Assembly: GCA_002320485.1 (NCBI GenBank)
Contig: DCKW01000062.1
Coordinates: 1 to 11,177 of the forward strand
Length of the DNA: 11,177 nt
Direction: 5' to 3'
From: Micavibrio sp. UBA1664
GTDB lineage: Bacteria > Pseudomonadota > Alphaproteobacteria > Micavibrionales > UBA1664
Shown here: positions 1 through 6,952 of the stretch, in pieces
Numbering within the stretch: the first letter of the stretch is position 1
Layout of the letters: each line of letters begins with the position of its first letter
Notes under the pieces: generated by a model
Database searches by the model: none
Told to the model about the DNA's origin: nothing
The model's input: only the letters and a program-made list of their open reading frames with translations
Made by a program: the position numbers and the translations under genes

Positions 1-122
1 TCGGTGATACCTTGCAGATCGCCTATGCCATCGCCGTTTGCATCATAAAAACTCCGCGGATAAACCTGATAAATTGCACCGCCCCGCCACCATTCGATAG
101 TATTGTGATTATTTATAGTCAT
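1..122 (-). CDS. Alpha-glucosidase / GH13 family glycosidase, N-terminal fragment
   Basis: This is the first 40 codons of a gene that leaves the window at base 1. Residues 10-30 read E-W-W-R-G-G-A-I-Y-Q-V-Y-P-R-S-F-Y-D-A-N-G and are followed by DGIGDLQGIT. This is the opening strand of the GH13 catalytic barrel, including the Ca-binding-type D-x-N-x-D-G loop seen in oligo-1,6-glucosidases, alpha-glucosidases and trehalose synthases. Such enzymes cleave or transfer alpha-linked glucose, usually in the cytoplasm. There is no signal peptide before the domain, which suggests an intracellular enzyme. The start is ATG at 120-122; an in-frame ATG two codons upstream (126-128) is an alternative, and neither has a clear Shine-Dalgarno sequence. 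The gene is divergent from dnaG across a spacer of about 106 bp in which I see no convincing consensus promoter. The exact substrate cannot be told from 40 residues. Confidence 0.85.
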   Translation of the reverse strand, partial: MTINNHNTIEWWRGGAIYQVYPRSFYDANGDGIGDLQGIT

Positions 123-228
123 AAGCATAAACTATTAAATATGACGATAAAGTAAAAGAATTAGCTACGTTTATTCACAAAACATTTCGTTATTTATTTA
201 CATCGCTCGATCGGGTAAACATGAAATA

Positions 229-1968
229 ATGTCTGTTATATCCAAAGCCTTTCTGGATGAGTTACGCTCACGGTTAAAATTGTCCGATATTATCGGGCAA
301 CGTACAACTGTGACAAGGGCCGGGCGGGAGTTCAAGGCATGTTGCCCGTTTCATAATGAAAAAACACCCAGCTTTACCATCAATGACGAAAAGGAATTTT
401 TTCATTGTTTCGGATGTGGCGCTCATGGCGATCATCTCGGTTTTGTCATGCGGCATGACAATTTGCCGTTTATGGATGCGGTTGAAATGCTGGCGGCCCA
501 AGCCGGTATGCAAGTTCCGCGTCCGACCGCGCAGGAGCGCGAAAAAATTGATCGTCATGATTTTTATTACAAAACGATGGAAGAGGCGGCACGTTTTTTT
601 ACCTCGCAATTATTCGACCCCACCAATAGCGATATTTTAAATTATGTACGCGGACGCGGTTTAACCGATGAAACCATTGCCGCCTTTCGTCTCGGGTATG
701 CACCTGATGATGCGCAGGCTCTTCGCACTCATTTGAAAGCAAAGAAGTTCAATGATAATGATATGCGGACATTGTGCCTGACCAAAAAATCGACGCGCGG
801 AACTGATGATTACGGATTTTTTCGTGATCGCGTGATGTTTCCCGTTACCGATAAAAAGGGAAGGATCGTTGCCTTTGGTGGACGCGTTTTGCCCGACCAC
901 GTGCGTCCGCCCAATCCGACCGCATCATTTACCCCGCCTAAATACATGAATTCGGGTGAAACCCCGTTATTTCATAAAGGACATCTTGTTTATAATATTT
1001 CCAATGCGCGTCAGGCCGCGCTCGATGGAAGGCCGGTCATTGTAGCCGAAGGCTATGCCGATGTGATCGCCTTGGTACAGGCGGGATTTTCAGGCGCGGT
1101 CGCACCTTTGGGAACCGCCATGACCGAAACCCAAATCTCACTCTTATGGGATATGATACCGACACAGGACGTTGCTGATATTAAAGAGCCTTATTTATGT
1201 TTTGATGGGGACAATGCGGGTCAAAGGGCTGCGATCAGGGCTATGGAGCGTATCCTTCCTATTTTGCGGTCAGGTGTGTCGGCACGATTTGCCTTTATGC
1301 CAACAGGACAGGACCCTGATGACCTGATCCGTGCACAAGGGCAAGAAGCCATGCAAGCGGTTTTAGAAAAAGCAATCCCCTTGCACGAGATGATTTGGCG
1401 GTACTTGACATTGGGAAAGGATTTCTCTCGTCCCGAGGCCCAGGCGTCATTATTGAAGGCAATCGATGACGTAACGGCGCAAATTGCCGACCGTAATATT
1501 CAAAGCAGTTATAAGGCGTTATTGAAATCAAAATTTTATGAGATAAAGGCGGGCCAAAACACGCAACGGGGACGGCATTTACGCAAATCAAAAGATCAAT
1601 ATGGTGCACCGCAAGTGCAACTTTCGCGGCCAAATGCGAATCGGGACCTCTCTTTTCGGCTTGTCATGGGAATTATTATTAAATATCCCGAATTTTACGA
1701 CGTTTTTGAGGAGAAAATGGCCTCTATCCACAGTGCGAATCAAATGCTTGACCAGTTACGGCAGAATGTTATATCAATACTGTCTGATACGAGCGGCATC
1801 ACCCATGAAGAATTAGTGGAAGCCTTGGAAAATAAAGGCATAGAAGGGGATCGGATTGCCAGCCTGAATAGGGATATGAAGCTTCATGCGGCCTATGTTT
1901 TCGAACAGGACGCTCATGAAGCTATAGAAACAGGTTTAAAGGAATTGCTAGACAGAACAGGGGTTTGA
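229..1968 (+). CDS. dnaG: DNA primase DnaG
   Basis: DnaG synthesises the RNA primers for leading- and lagging-strand replication, acting with the replicative helicase DnaB. The 579-residue length is close to the E. coli protein (581). The CHC2-type zinc-binding domain is at the N-terminus, with ligands C39, H42, C60 and C63 and the surrounding CPFHNEKTPSF and HCFGCG signatures. The catalytic core follows, with an RNA-polymerase-like basic stretch around residues 195-222 (FFRDRVMFPV, GRIVAFGGR). The TOPRIM metal site has E274 (VAEGYADV), D326 and D328 (FDGD), and D362-D365 (DPDD). The region after about residue 430 is the DnaB-interacting C-terminal domain and is weakly conserved, as is usual. 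The start at 229 is preferred because the N-terminus aligns with the usual FLDELRSR opening; the ribosome site is weak. rpoD follows after 33 bases, so the two are probably co-transcribed. All key residues are present. Confidence 0.98.
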   Translation: MSVISKAFLDELRSRLKLSDIIGQRTTVTRAGREFKACCPFHNEKTPSFTINDEKEFFHCFGCGAHGDHLGFVMRHDNLPFMDAVEMLAAQAGMQVPRPTAQEREKIDRHDFYYKTMEEAARFFTSQLFDPTNSDILNYVRGRGLTDETIAAFRLGYAPDDAQALRTHLKAKKFNDNDMRTLCLTKKSTRGTDDYGFFRDRVMFPVTDKKGRIVAFGGRVLPDHVRPPNPTASFTPPKYMNSGETPLFHKGHLVYNISNARQAALDGRPVIVAEGYADVIALVQAGFSGAVAPLGTAMTETQISLLWDMIPTQDVADIKEPYLCFDGDNAGQRAAIRAMERILPILRSGVSARFAFMPTGQDPDDLIRAQGQEAMQAVLEKAIPLHEMIWRYLTLGKDFSRPEAQASLLKAIDDVTAQIADRNIQSSYKALLKSKFYEIKAGQNTQRGRHLRKSKDQYGAPQVQLSRPNANRDLSFRLVMGIIIKYPEFYDVFEEKMASIHSANQMLDQLRQNVISILSDTSGITHEELVEALENKGIEGDRIASLNRDMKLHAAYVFEQDAHEAIETGLKELLDRTGV

Positions 1969-2001
1969 TATAGATTCTGTCGAAAAGGGTAAAACGGATT
2001 A

Positions 2002-3987
2002 ATGGGCACAGTATTGAAAAAACAAGATTCACAAACACAAGATACAGATCAGGATAATCAGGAAGAAACCAAATCAAAAGTTGGCGCAACCTCCAATGCC
2101 GATCTCGGTAAAATTGCAAAAGCCATTATCGAAATGGGTAAAAAGCAAGGTTACCTTACTCATGACCAGTTAAATGACATGCTTCCCGATGACAGTTTTT
2201 CATCGGACCAGATCGAAGATATTATGTCGACGATTAACGATAGCGGTGTGAACCTTGTCGATTCCGATGATGTCGATGAAGACGACAGTGATGATGACGG
2301 CGAGGAACACGGCATTGTTAAAGGTAATGTAAAAAATGACGATTTGGGGCGCACCGATGACCCCGTCCGTATGTATTTGCGCGAGATGGGGACTGTCGAG
2401 CTGTTATCGCGCGAAGGTGAAATCGCCATTGCCAAACGCATTGAGGCAGGCCGTGAAATGATGATCGGCGGAATATGTGAATCTCCGCTTGCCATTGAAT
2501 CAATTATCGCCTGGTATGAGGCATTGGAAAAAGGGGATATCCTGCTACGGGAAGTCATTGACCTTGAAACCACTTACAGCCAAGGTCAGGATGTGGACCC
2601 CGATTCCGACCCGGAAGCGCTTGACGATAGCGAGGGTGAAGACGACGACGATGATGATGATAATTCCTCATCCGACGGCGAGGACGGCGACGGTGATGAC
2701 AGCGGTGATGATGCTGTTGCCATGTCACTTGTTTCCATGGAGGAAGAGGTCGCCCCGCAGGTTTATGAAGTATTTAACAATATTAAGAAAACCTATAAAA
2801 AAATGTCTTCCGTTATGGAGAAGCGTATCGACGCCATCATGAACGGTAAGGCGATTGATGCCGCGACCAATAAAAAATACGAGCAATTGAAAAGCGAAAT
2901 GGTCGATTTGATGAATACTATTCATTTGAACCCCGCGCGTATTGAGCAATTGCTGGACCGACTGTACAAAACAAACCGCAATCTTGTCGGTATTGAGGGG
3001 CAAATGATGCGCCTTGCCATTGATCATAAGGTCAGCCGCGAGGATTTCCTTAATAATTATTACGGTCGTGAAATGGATCCGAAATGGGTCAAGGACATGG
3101 CCAAACAAAAAGGCAAGGGATGGGCCGATTTTATCGGCAAGGAAGGAGCCAAAGTCGAAAAAATGCGCGACGAGATTGGCGCGATTTCCGAAGAAGCCGG
3201 CCTGCCGATTTCCGAATTCCGCCGTATTGTTTCTACCGTTCAAAAGGGTGAACGCGAGGCCGCCCGTGCCAAAAAGGAAATGGTCGAAGCGAACCTGCGT
3301 CTTGTTATTTCCATTGCCAAAAAATATACAAACCGCGGATTGCAATTCCTCGACCTTATTCAGGAAGGCAATATCGGTCTGATGAAGGCGGTGGACAAGT
3401 TTGAATACCGCCGTGGTTATAAATTTTCCACCTATGCCACATGGTGGATACGTCAGGCGATTACGCGTTCTATCGCCGATCAGGCGCGAACAATCCGTAT
3501 CCCCGTGCATATGATTGAAACAATCAACAAGCTGGTGCGGACGTCGCGTCAGATGATGCACGAAATAGGTCGTGAGCCGACACCGGAAGAATTGGCAAAA
3601 CGTCTGCATATGCCGTTGGACAAGGTGCGTAAAGTTTTGAAAATCGCCAAGGAACCTGTGTCTCTTGAAACCCCTGTTGGTGACGAGGAAGATTCAAACC
3701 TTGGTGATTTTATCGAGGATAAAAATGCCCTTAACCCCATGGATAGCGCTATTCATGCGAATTTGCGTGAAACAACAACACGTGTATTGGCGTCTTTGAC
3801 GCCTCGTGAAGAACGTGTTTTGCGTATGCGTTTCGGTATCGGTATGAACACCGACCACACACTGGAAGAAGTAGGGCAACAATTCAACGTGACGCGGGAA
3901 CGTATTCGCCAAATTGAGGCAAAAGCCTTAAGAAAGCTGAAACACCCGTCACGGTCACGCAAATTACGATCGTTTTTGGATACATAA
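2002..3987 (+). CDS. rpoD: RNA polymerase primary sigma factor RpoD (sigma-70)
   Basis: This is the housekeeping sigma subunit that directs RNA polymerase to most promoters. Region 1.1 lies at about residues 33-85, with its typical GYLTHDQLND segment. Region 1.2 is at about 114-150 (DPVRMYLREMG). The long non-conserved region spans about 195-420. Region 2 is at about 428-500, with NLRLVISIAKKY, the core-binding DLIQEGNIGLMKAVDKFEYRRG stretch and the -10-recognition and melting part (FSTYATWWIRQAITR). Region 3 is at about 505-580. Region 4 contains the helix-turn-helix LEEVGQQFNVTRERIRQIEAKALRKLKHP (about 621-649), which reads the -35 element. The 661-residue length fits alphaproteobacterial RpoD. 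The non-conserved region contains an Asp/Glu/Ser-rich run at about residues 196-238 with seven consecutive Asp. The start at 2002 has only a weak ribosome site (AAAAGGG, distant), which would fit translational dependence on upstream dnaG. The gene ends before a strong terminator. Confidence 0.98.
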   Translation: MGTVLKKQDSQTQDTDQDNQEETKSKVGATSNADLGKIAKAIIEMGKKQGYLTHDQLNDMLPDDSFSSDQIEDIMSTINDSGVNLVDSDDVDEDDSDDDGEEHGIVKGNVKNDDLGRTDDPVRMYLREMGTVELLSREGEIAIAKRIEAGREMMIGGICESPLAIESIIAWYEALEKGDILLREVIDLETTYSQGQDVDPDSDPEALDDSEGEDDDDDDDNSSSDGEDGDGDDSGDDAVAMSLVSMEEEVAPQVYEVFNNIKKTYKKMSSVMEKRIDAIMNGKAIDAATNKKYEQLKSEMVDLMNTIHLNPARIEQLLDRLYKTNRNLVGIEGQMMRLAIDHKVSREDFLNNYYGREMDPKWVKDMAKQKGKGWADFIGKEGAKVEKMRDEIGAISEEAGLPISEFRRIVSTVQKGEREAARAKKEMVEANLRLVISIAKKYTNRGLQFLDLIQEGNIGLMKAVDKFEYRRGYKFSTYATWWIRQAITRSIADQARTIRIPVHMIETINKLVRTSRQMMHEIGREPTPEELAKRLHMPLDKVRKVLKIAKEPVSLETPVGDEEDSNLGDFIEDKNALNPMDSAIHANLRETTTRVLASLTPREERVLRMRFGIGMNTDHTLEEVGQQFNVTRERIRQIEAKALRKLKHPSRSRKLRSFLDT

Positions 3988-4032
3988 GTCCTTGTTTCAA
4001 TTAATAAAATAGAATGCTGCAGTTCGTTTGAC

Positions 4033-4058
4033 AAAAACCCGCCCCTCGCGGGTTTTTT
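4033..4058. terminator. Bidirectional rho-independent terminator between rpoD and the pilin-like gene
   Basis: A perfect 10-bp inverted repeat (4033-4042 with 4048-4057, AAAAACCCGC/GCGGGTTTTT) encloses a 5-base loop. On the plus strand it ends in six T, which closes the dnaG-rpoD transcript 45 bases after the rpoD stop. On the minus strand it also ends in five T, so it can terminate the convergent pilin-like gene as well. Confidence 0.93.
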
Positions 4059-4077
4059 AAAATTAAAAAATTGTTTA

Positions 4078-4794
4078 TTAACGCTCAATTAGAACATAAT
4101 AGGCATGATATCCCATATCTTTACCCGCGCGATCAGCCTTGTAACATCCAAAATTTTTACCCACTAAATTTGTTGCTGCATCTCCTATCACAAGACTAGA
4201 TGGCATTGATGATCCTGTGTTGATCGGGTTAGACCATCCACCCTCATAAGGGCTGTTTTCTTGCATAACCTCTCCTTCAATTTTCGCCAAATTATTAATT
4301 CCCTTGCATAAGGATTCATTAATATTAAAATAATGGATAAGTATGTCGTTTCTGGTATTTATGCCTACATTTACCACTTTCATTCTATTAAATATTCTTA
4401 TTTTCTTTCCCGGGCCAGGAGCATTTGTAGAATTTGAGAATATTGAAGCTGTATCATCCGGATATTGATTATAAGGAATACCACCGCCATTTACAGGATC
4501 ATATATATTGCAAAGGCCAGGATTTGTTGCAGGATCACCAAATGCCACATTGTTATCAATAGCATCATAGTCACACCCATTGATTAATATTAGCTTTTGC
4601 ATAGCGCTACTTATATTGATTGCATGTTGAATGACTTCTGCTGCTTTTGTTTTATCAATTTCTCTGTCCGCATTTCCTGCTGAACGTGTGGAATTTGTAA
4701 CGGCATATGAAAGGGCGGCAAACAATGCCACGGCAATTAATATTAAAAACAGGACATTACCTTTTTGAGCGGTTTTAGAGCCAAATAAAAACAT
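4078..4794 (-). CDS. Pilin-like / membrane-anchored hypothetical protein
   Basis: This 238-residue protein is of unknown function. After a short basic N-terminus (K7, K11) comes one hydrophobic segment, residues 13-33 (NVLFLILIAVALFAALSYAV). It is followed directly by a polar, helix-prone stretch (about 35-70, with ADREIDKTKAAEVIQHAIN). This resembles type IV pilin or PilX-type minor pilins, where a hydrophobic helix continues into the N-terminal half of the pilin helix. G12 before N13 could be a prepilin-peptidase site, but the conserved Glu at position 5 of the mature pilin is absent (Leu instead). The exported part has four Cys (74, 95, 163, 217), which could form two disulfides, and is rich in Asn, Gly and Ser. 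The base composition is visibly more AT-rich than dnaG or rpoD. The gene stands alone between the terminator and the Y-family polymerase, 41 bases downstream of it on the same strand. It could equally be a TadE-like or other single-pass surface protein. Confidence 0.75.
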   Translation of the reverse strand: MFLFGSKTAQKGNVLFLILIAVALFAALSYAVTNSTRSAGNADREIDKTKAAEVIQHAINISSAMQKLILINGCDYDAIDNNVAFGDPATNPGLCNIYDPVNGGGIPYNQYPDDTASIFSNSTNAPGPGKKIRIFNRMKVVNVGINTRNDILIHYFNINESLCKGINNLAKIEGEVMQENSPYEGGWSNPINTGSSMPSSLVIGDAATNLVGKNFGCYKADRAGKDMGYHAYYVLIER

Positions 4795-4802
4795 ACATTA
4801 TC

Positions 4803-4811
4803 ATTATACCA
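4803..4811 (-). promoter_or_regulatory. Extended -10 promoter element of the pilin-like gene
   Basis: The minus strand reads TGGTATAAT, a perfect extended -10 (TG-n-TATAAT). It ends 8 bases before the ATG at 4794. Transcription would begin about 7 bases further on, at roughly 4796, so the mRNA would have almost no leader. No good -35 is seen at the usual spacing (CTTTTA/TTTTAA only), which is normal for extended -10 promoters. There is also no Shine-Dalgarno sequence. The placement is inferred. Confidence 0.5.
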
Positions 4812-4835
4812 TGATTATTGTCGTTTAAAAGCCTA

Positions 4836-6101
4836 TCACTCCCAAAACTCCTCCCTATCCGGAATACGGGAAAACGCGATTTTGGTGCCGACAAATTCCG
4901 CCATGGTTTTTGGGGATGACCCGAAGCTGAGTTTGTCATTACCATATTTGCGATTAATACCGTCCATGGAGTTTGACAGGGCGCGTGATTTTTCCCGCCA
5001 TATTCGAGTCTTATCGTCAGAAAAATCGAGTAAATTGTCGGTCACTCTCTCCGCCGGGCCGAGGCGATGAAAGATGACACTCACTTTTTTCAGCCGATAG
5101 GGATGAAGCTCGTTCATCATGACGTCCCATAATTTCGTATAAAGACGGATAAGGCTTAAATTATCATCCATAGCGGAACATCGTTCCTCAATCGACCACC
5201 GTGCATCATCCGTCGTTCGTACACTTAAAGACATTGCGCCCGTTAATAATTGGGCTCGGCGAAGTCTCTGCGCCGCTTTTATCAACAAACGCCGCCCTAT
5301 ATGTTTGGCCATGACGGGTGTGCGATGTTGAGGGTCCAGAACGCGGCTATGACCGATCATGACTTTTTCGCTTTCGGGCCGATCAGGAACGTCCTCACCA
5401 TGGAGGCGGTACCAAAATTTTTCCCCCTCAACCGAGCCCCATACCTTGCGTAACTGCTTGGGAGAGCAATTCCATACCTGTTCTACCGTCCATAACCCCG
5501 CACGATTTAACCGTTTTTCCATGTTGTCGCCAATGCCCGGAAAATCCTTTAATCGCAAAGGGAATAATTTTTCCTTTAAATTGTCTTTGGTCAAAACGGT
5601 AATGCCGTCAGGTTTCATCATGTCGGATGCCACCTTTGCCAGATAGGAATTAGGCGCCAACCCGATGGAACATGTGACGCATTCACCCACATTATCCGCC
5701 AACCCTTTTTTCAGTTGTTTAGATAAGGCAACGGCCTTTTCCACCGGTTGATCAGAAGGCCAAAGGGGGGATGAAAATTCATCAATCGACCAAACCTTTC
5801 CTACCCGTGTATGTTTATCGGCCTCCGCCAAAATCAAATCATGGTAATCACGATAAATATTATGTCGCGCGGGGACACAGTTTAAATGCGGACACATGTC
5901 CAGTGCATCACGGATAATCGTTCCGGTTTTCACGCCGAAAGCCTTCGCCTCATAAGAGGCGGCAATCGCGCAGGTATGCTCGGTCATGCTGGGCACGACG
6001 GCAACCGGACGACCGCGCAAATGCGGGGCTTCCTGTTGCTCCACACTGGCAAAGAAGCTGTTCATATCCACAAACATATATTGGACGGTTGTATTGTTCA
6101 T
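4836..6101 (-). CDS. Y-family DNA polymerase (ImpB/MucB/SamB, UmuC-like), translesion synthesis
   Basis: This is a low-fidelity polymerase that copies past DNA damage. The 421-residue length matches UmuC (422) better than DinB (about 351). The palm/fingers motif FVDMNSFFASVE (residues 10-21) gives catalytic D12 and a Phe steric gate at F17. S-I-D-E at 105-108 supplies the other two acidic metal ligands, D107 and E108, but is followed by FSSPLW instead of the usual AFLD. Fingers motif IAASYEAKAFGVKTG (46-60), CSIGLAPNSYLAKVASD (144-160) and the helix-hairpin-helix thumb DFPGIGDNMEKRL (186-198) are all present. The little-finger domain follows, ending in a segment (INRKYGNDKLSFG) that resembles the UmuC C-terminal region. 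No obvious QLSLF-type clamp-binding motif is seen at the end. There is no umuD next to it. Two LexA boxes, at 6096-6110 and 6129-6143, indicate SOS induction. Proteins of this type are often misnamed type VI secretion protein ImpB. Confidence 0.93.
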   Translation of the reverse strand: MNNTTVQYMFVDMNSFFASVEQQEAPHLRGRPVAVVPSMTEHTCAIAASYEAKAFGVKTGTIIRDALDMCPHLNCVPARHNIYRDYHDLILAEADKHTRVGKVWSIDEFSSPLWPSDQPVEKAVALSKQLKKGLADNVGECVTCSIGLAPNSYLAKVASDMMKPDGITVLTKDNLKEKLFPLRLKDFPGIGDNMEKRLNRAGLWTVEQVWNCSPKQLRKVWGSVEGEKFWYRLHGEDVPDRPESEKVMIGHSRVLDPQHRTPVMAKHIGRRLLIKAAQRLRRAQLLTGAMSLSVRTTDDARWSIEERCSAMDDNLSLIRLYTKLWDVMMNELHPYRLKKVSVIFHRLGPAERVTDNLLDFSDDKTRIWREKSRALSNSMDGINRKYGNDKLSFGSSPKTMAEFVGTKIAFSRIPDREEFWE

Positions 6102-6110
6102 TGTTTGTTC
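6096..6110. promoter_or_regulatory. LexA (SOS) box 1, overlapping the polymerase start codon
   Basis: The plus strand reads GTTC-ATTGTTT-GTTC, a perfect match to the alphaproteobacterial LexA operator GTTC-N7-GTTC. The polymerase ATG (6099-6101, minus) lies inside it, so bound LexA would sit across the translation start and just downstream of the probable promoter. Confidence 0.85.
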
Positions 6111-6128
6111 TTTTTATAAAAAAAATGA

Positions 6129-6143
6129 GAACAAGTAAAGAAC
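6129..6143. promoter_or_regulatory. LexA (SOS) box 2, upstream of the polymerase
   Basis: The plus strand reads GAAC-AAGTAAA-GAAC, the exact complement form of GTTC-N7-GTTC. Its centre is 33 bp (about three helical turns) from the centre of box 1, and it faces the opposite way. The 18-bp AT-rich stretch between them contains a TATAAA-like -10 on the minus strand, so the two boxes bracket the likely promoter. The box ends 5 bases before the trmJ stop codon. Confidence 0.85.
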
Positions 6144-6148
6144 AAAAT

Positions 6149-6868
6149 CTATTTTTTAGTTAGGGCTGAAAGAACGCCATGCAGTGTGCTGATCTCCTGA
6201 TCCGTCCAGTCATGACGACCAAACAAATTGGTCAGATTACGTTCCATCGTCGGACGAAGGTCGAGGGAGCGGAAAAAGTCATGCGTATCCAGTTCCTTTA
6301 TCATTCGATTTGTAAACTGAAGTATCGTATCGACGGACGCTCTATCGGTTTTCCCCATAACAAGCTTCTTACGGTCGGTGCTATCGGTCTGGGCCATGAA
6401 CTCATAGGCGACCAGTAAAACGGCCTGCGCCAAGTTAAGGGACGTAAAATCAGGATTAAGCGGAATGGTGATAATAGCCGATGCAAGGGCGATATCATCG
6501 TTATGGAGGCCCGCCCGTTCGCCGCCAAACAAAATACCGACGGACTGTCCCGCATTTATTCTGGTGTGTGTCTCGGCCATTGCGCCATGGGCGGTGTATA
6601 CATCCTTGATCATGTCACGCGGCCGGGCGGTCGTGGCAAGGGTAAAGTGACAATCGGCAATCGCATCTTGGGTTGAATGATAAGTGGTCACCACCACACC
6701 TTTGTCGAGGGCGCCGGAAGAGGCGCGGTCAGCACTTTCGGAAGGCCAGCCGTCACGAGGATTGACAATGCGTAAATCGGTTAGTCCGCAATTAAGCATA
6801 GCGCGGGCGACCATGCCGATATTTTCACCAAGCTGAGGATTGATAAGTATGATTGCGGGGTGGATCAT
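6149..6868 (-). CDS. trmJ: tRNA (cytidine/uridine-2'-O-)-methyltransferase TrmJ (SPOUT family)
   Basis: This is a SAM-dependent methyltransferase; the TrmJ branch methylates the ribose of nucleotide 32 in the tRNA anticodon loop. The protein is 239 residues from the chosen start (E. coli TrmJ is 246). The SPOUT motifs are motif 1, INPQLGENIGMVARAMLNCG (residues 9-28), with the substrate-binding N10, E15 and R22; motif 2, GILFGGERAGLHNDDIA (111-127); and motif 3, IPLNPDFTSLNLAQAV (135-150), the knotted SAM pocket. A C-terminal helical extension, typical of TrmJ compared with plain TrmH, follows. The ATG at 6866-6868 is chosen because GAAGAAAG lies just upstream. An in-frame ATG at 6895 adds nine residues but has no ribosome site and sits in the tail of the upstream terminator. 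The end is 47 bases from the polymerase start. Assignment to TrmJ over TrmL or another TrmH-like protein is by length and motif form. Confidence 0.93.
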   Translation of the reverse strand: MIHPAIILINPQLGENIGMVARAMLNCGLTDLRIVNPRDGWPSESADRASSGALDKGVVVTTYHSTQDAIADCHFTLATTARPRDMIKDVYTAHGAMAETHTRINAGQSVGILFGGERAGLHNDDIALASAIITIPLNPDFTSLNLAQAVLLVAYEFMAQTDSTDRKKLVMGKTDRASVDTILQFTNRMIKELDTHDFFRSLDLRPTMERNLTNLFGRHDWTDQEISTLHGVLSALTKK

Positions 6869-6906
6869 GCTTTCTTCTACACGAGGGCAACCCATAAATA
6901 AACAAT

Positions 6907-6935
6907 AAAAAACCGCCCTGTCAGGACGGTTTTTA
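6907..6935 (-). terminator. Rho-independent terminator of the EF-hand protein gene
   Basis: The minus strand forms a hairpin with stem ACCGTCC(T)/AGGGCGGT and a 3-base loop, including one G-U pair, flanked by A and T runs and ending in six T. On the plus strand the same stem would contain a C-A mismatch, so it works best for minus-strand transcripts. It starts 18 bases after the EF-hand gene stop and separates that gene from trmJ. Confidence 0.88.
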
Positions 6936-6952
6936 ATGAGCGTTAAAGAGAA

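Noticed and set aside
2641..2664. GAC/GAT triplet run as a possible CRISPR or functional tandem repeat
   Set aside because: It is in-frame Asp coding inside rpoD, with no spacers or repeat units; it is simple low-complexity coding sequence.
2725..3609. Long open frame (294 codons) on the minus strand opposite rpoD
   Set aside because: It is the reverse shadow of the well-conserved rpoD gene. It has no recognisable domain, and rpoD explains the base pattern fully.
6869..6895. Upstream ATG for trmJ at 6895
   Set aside because: It has no ribosome site and lies in the tail of the preceding terminator. ATG 6868 has GAAGAAAG and gives the standard family N-terminus.
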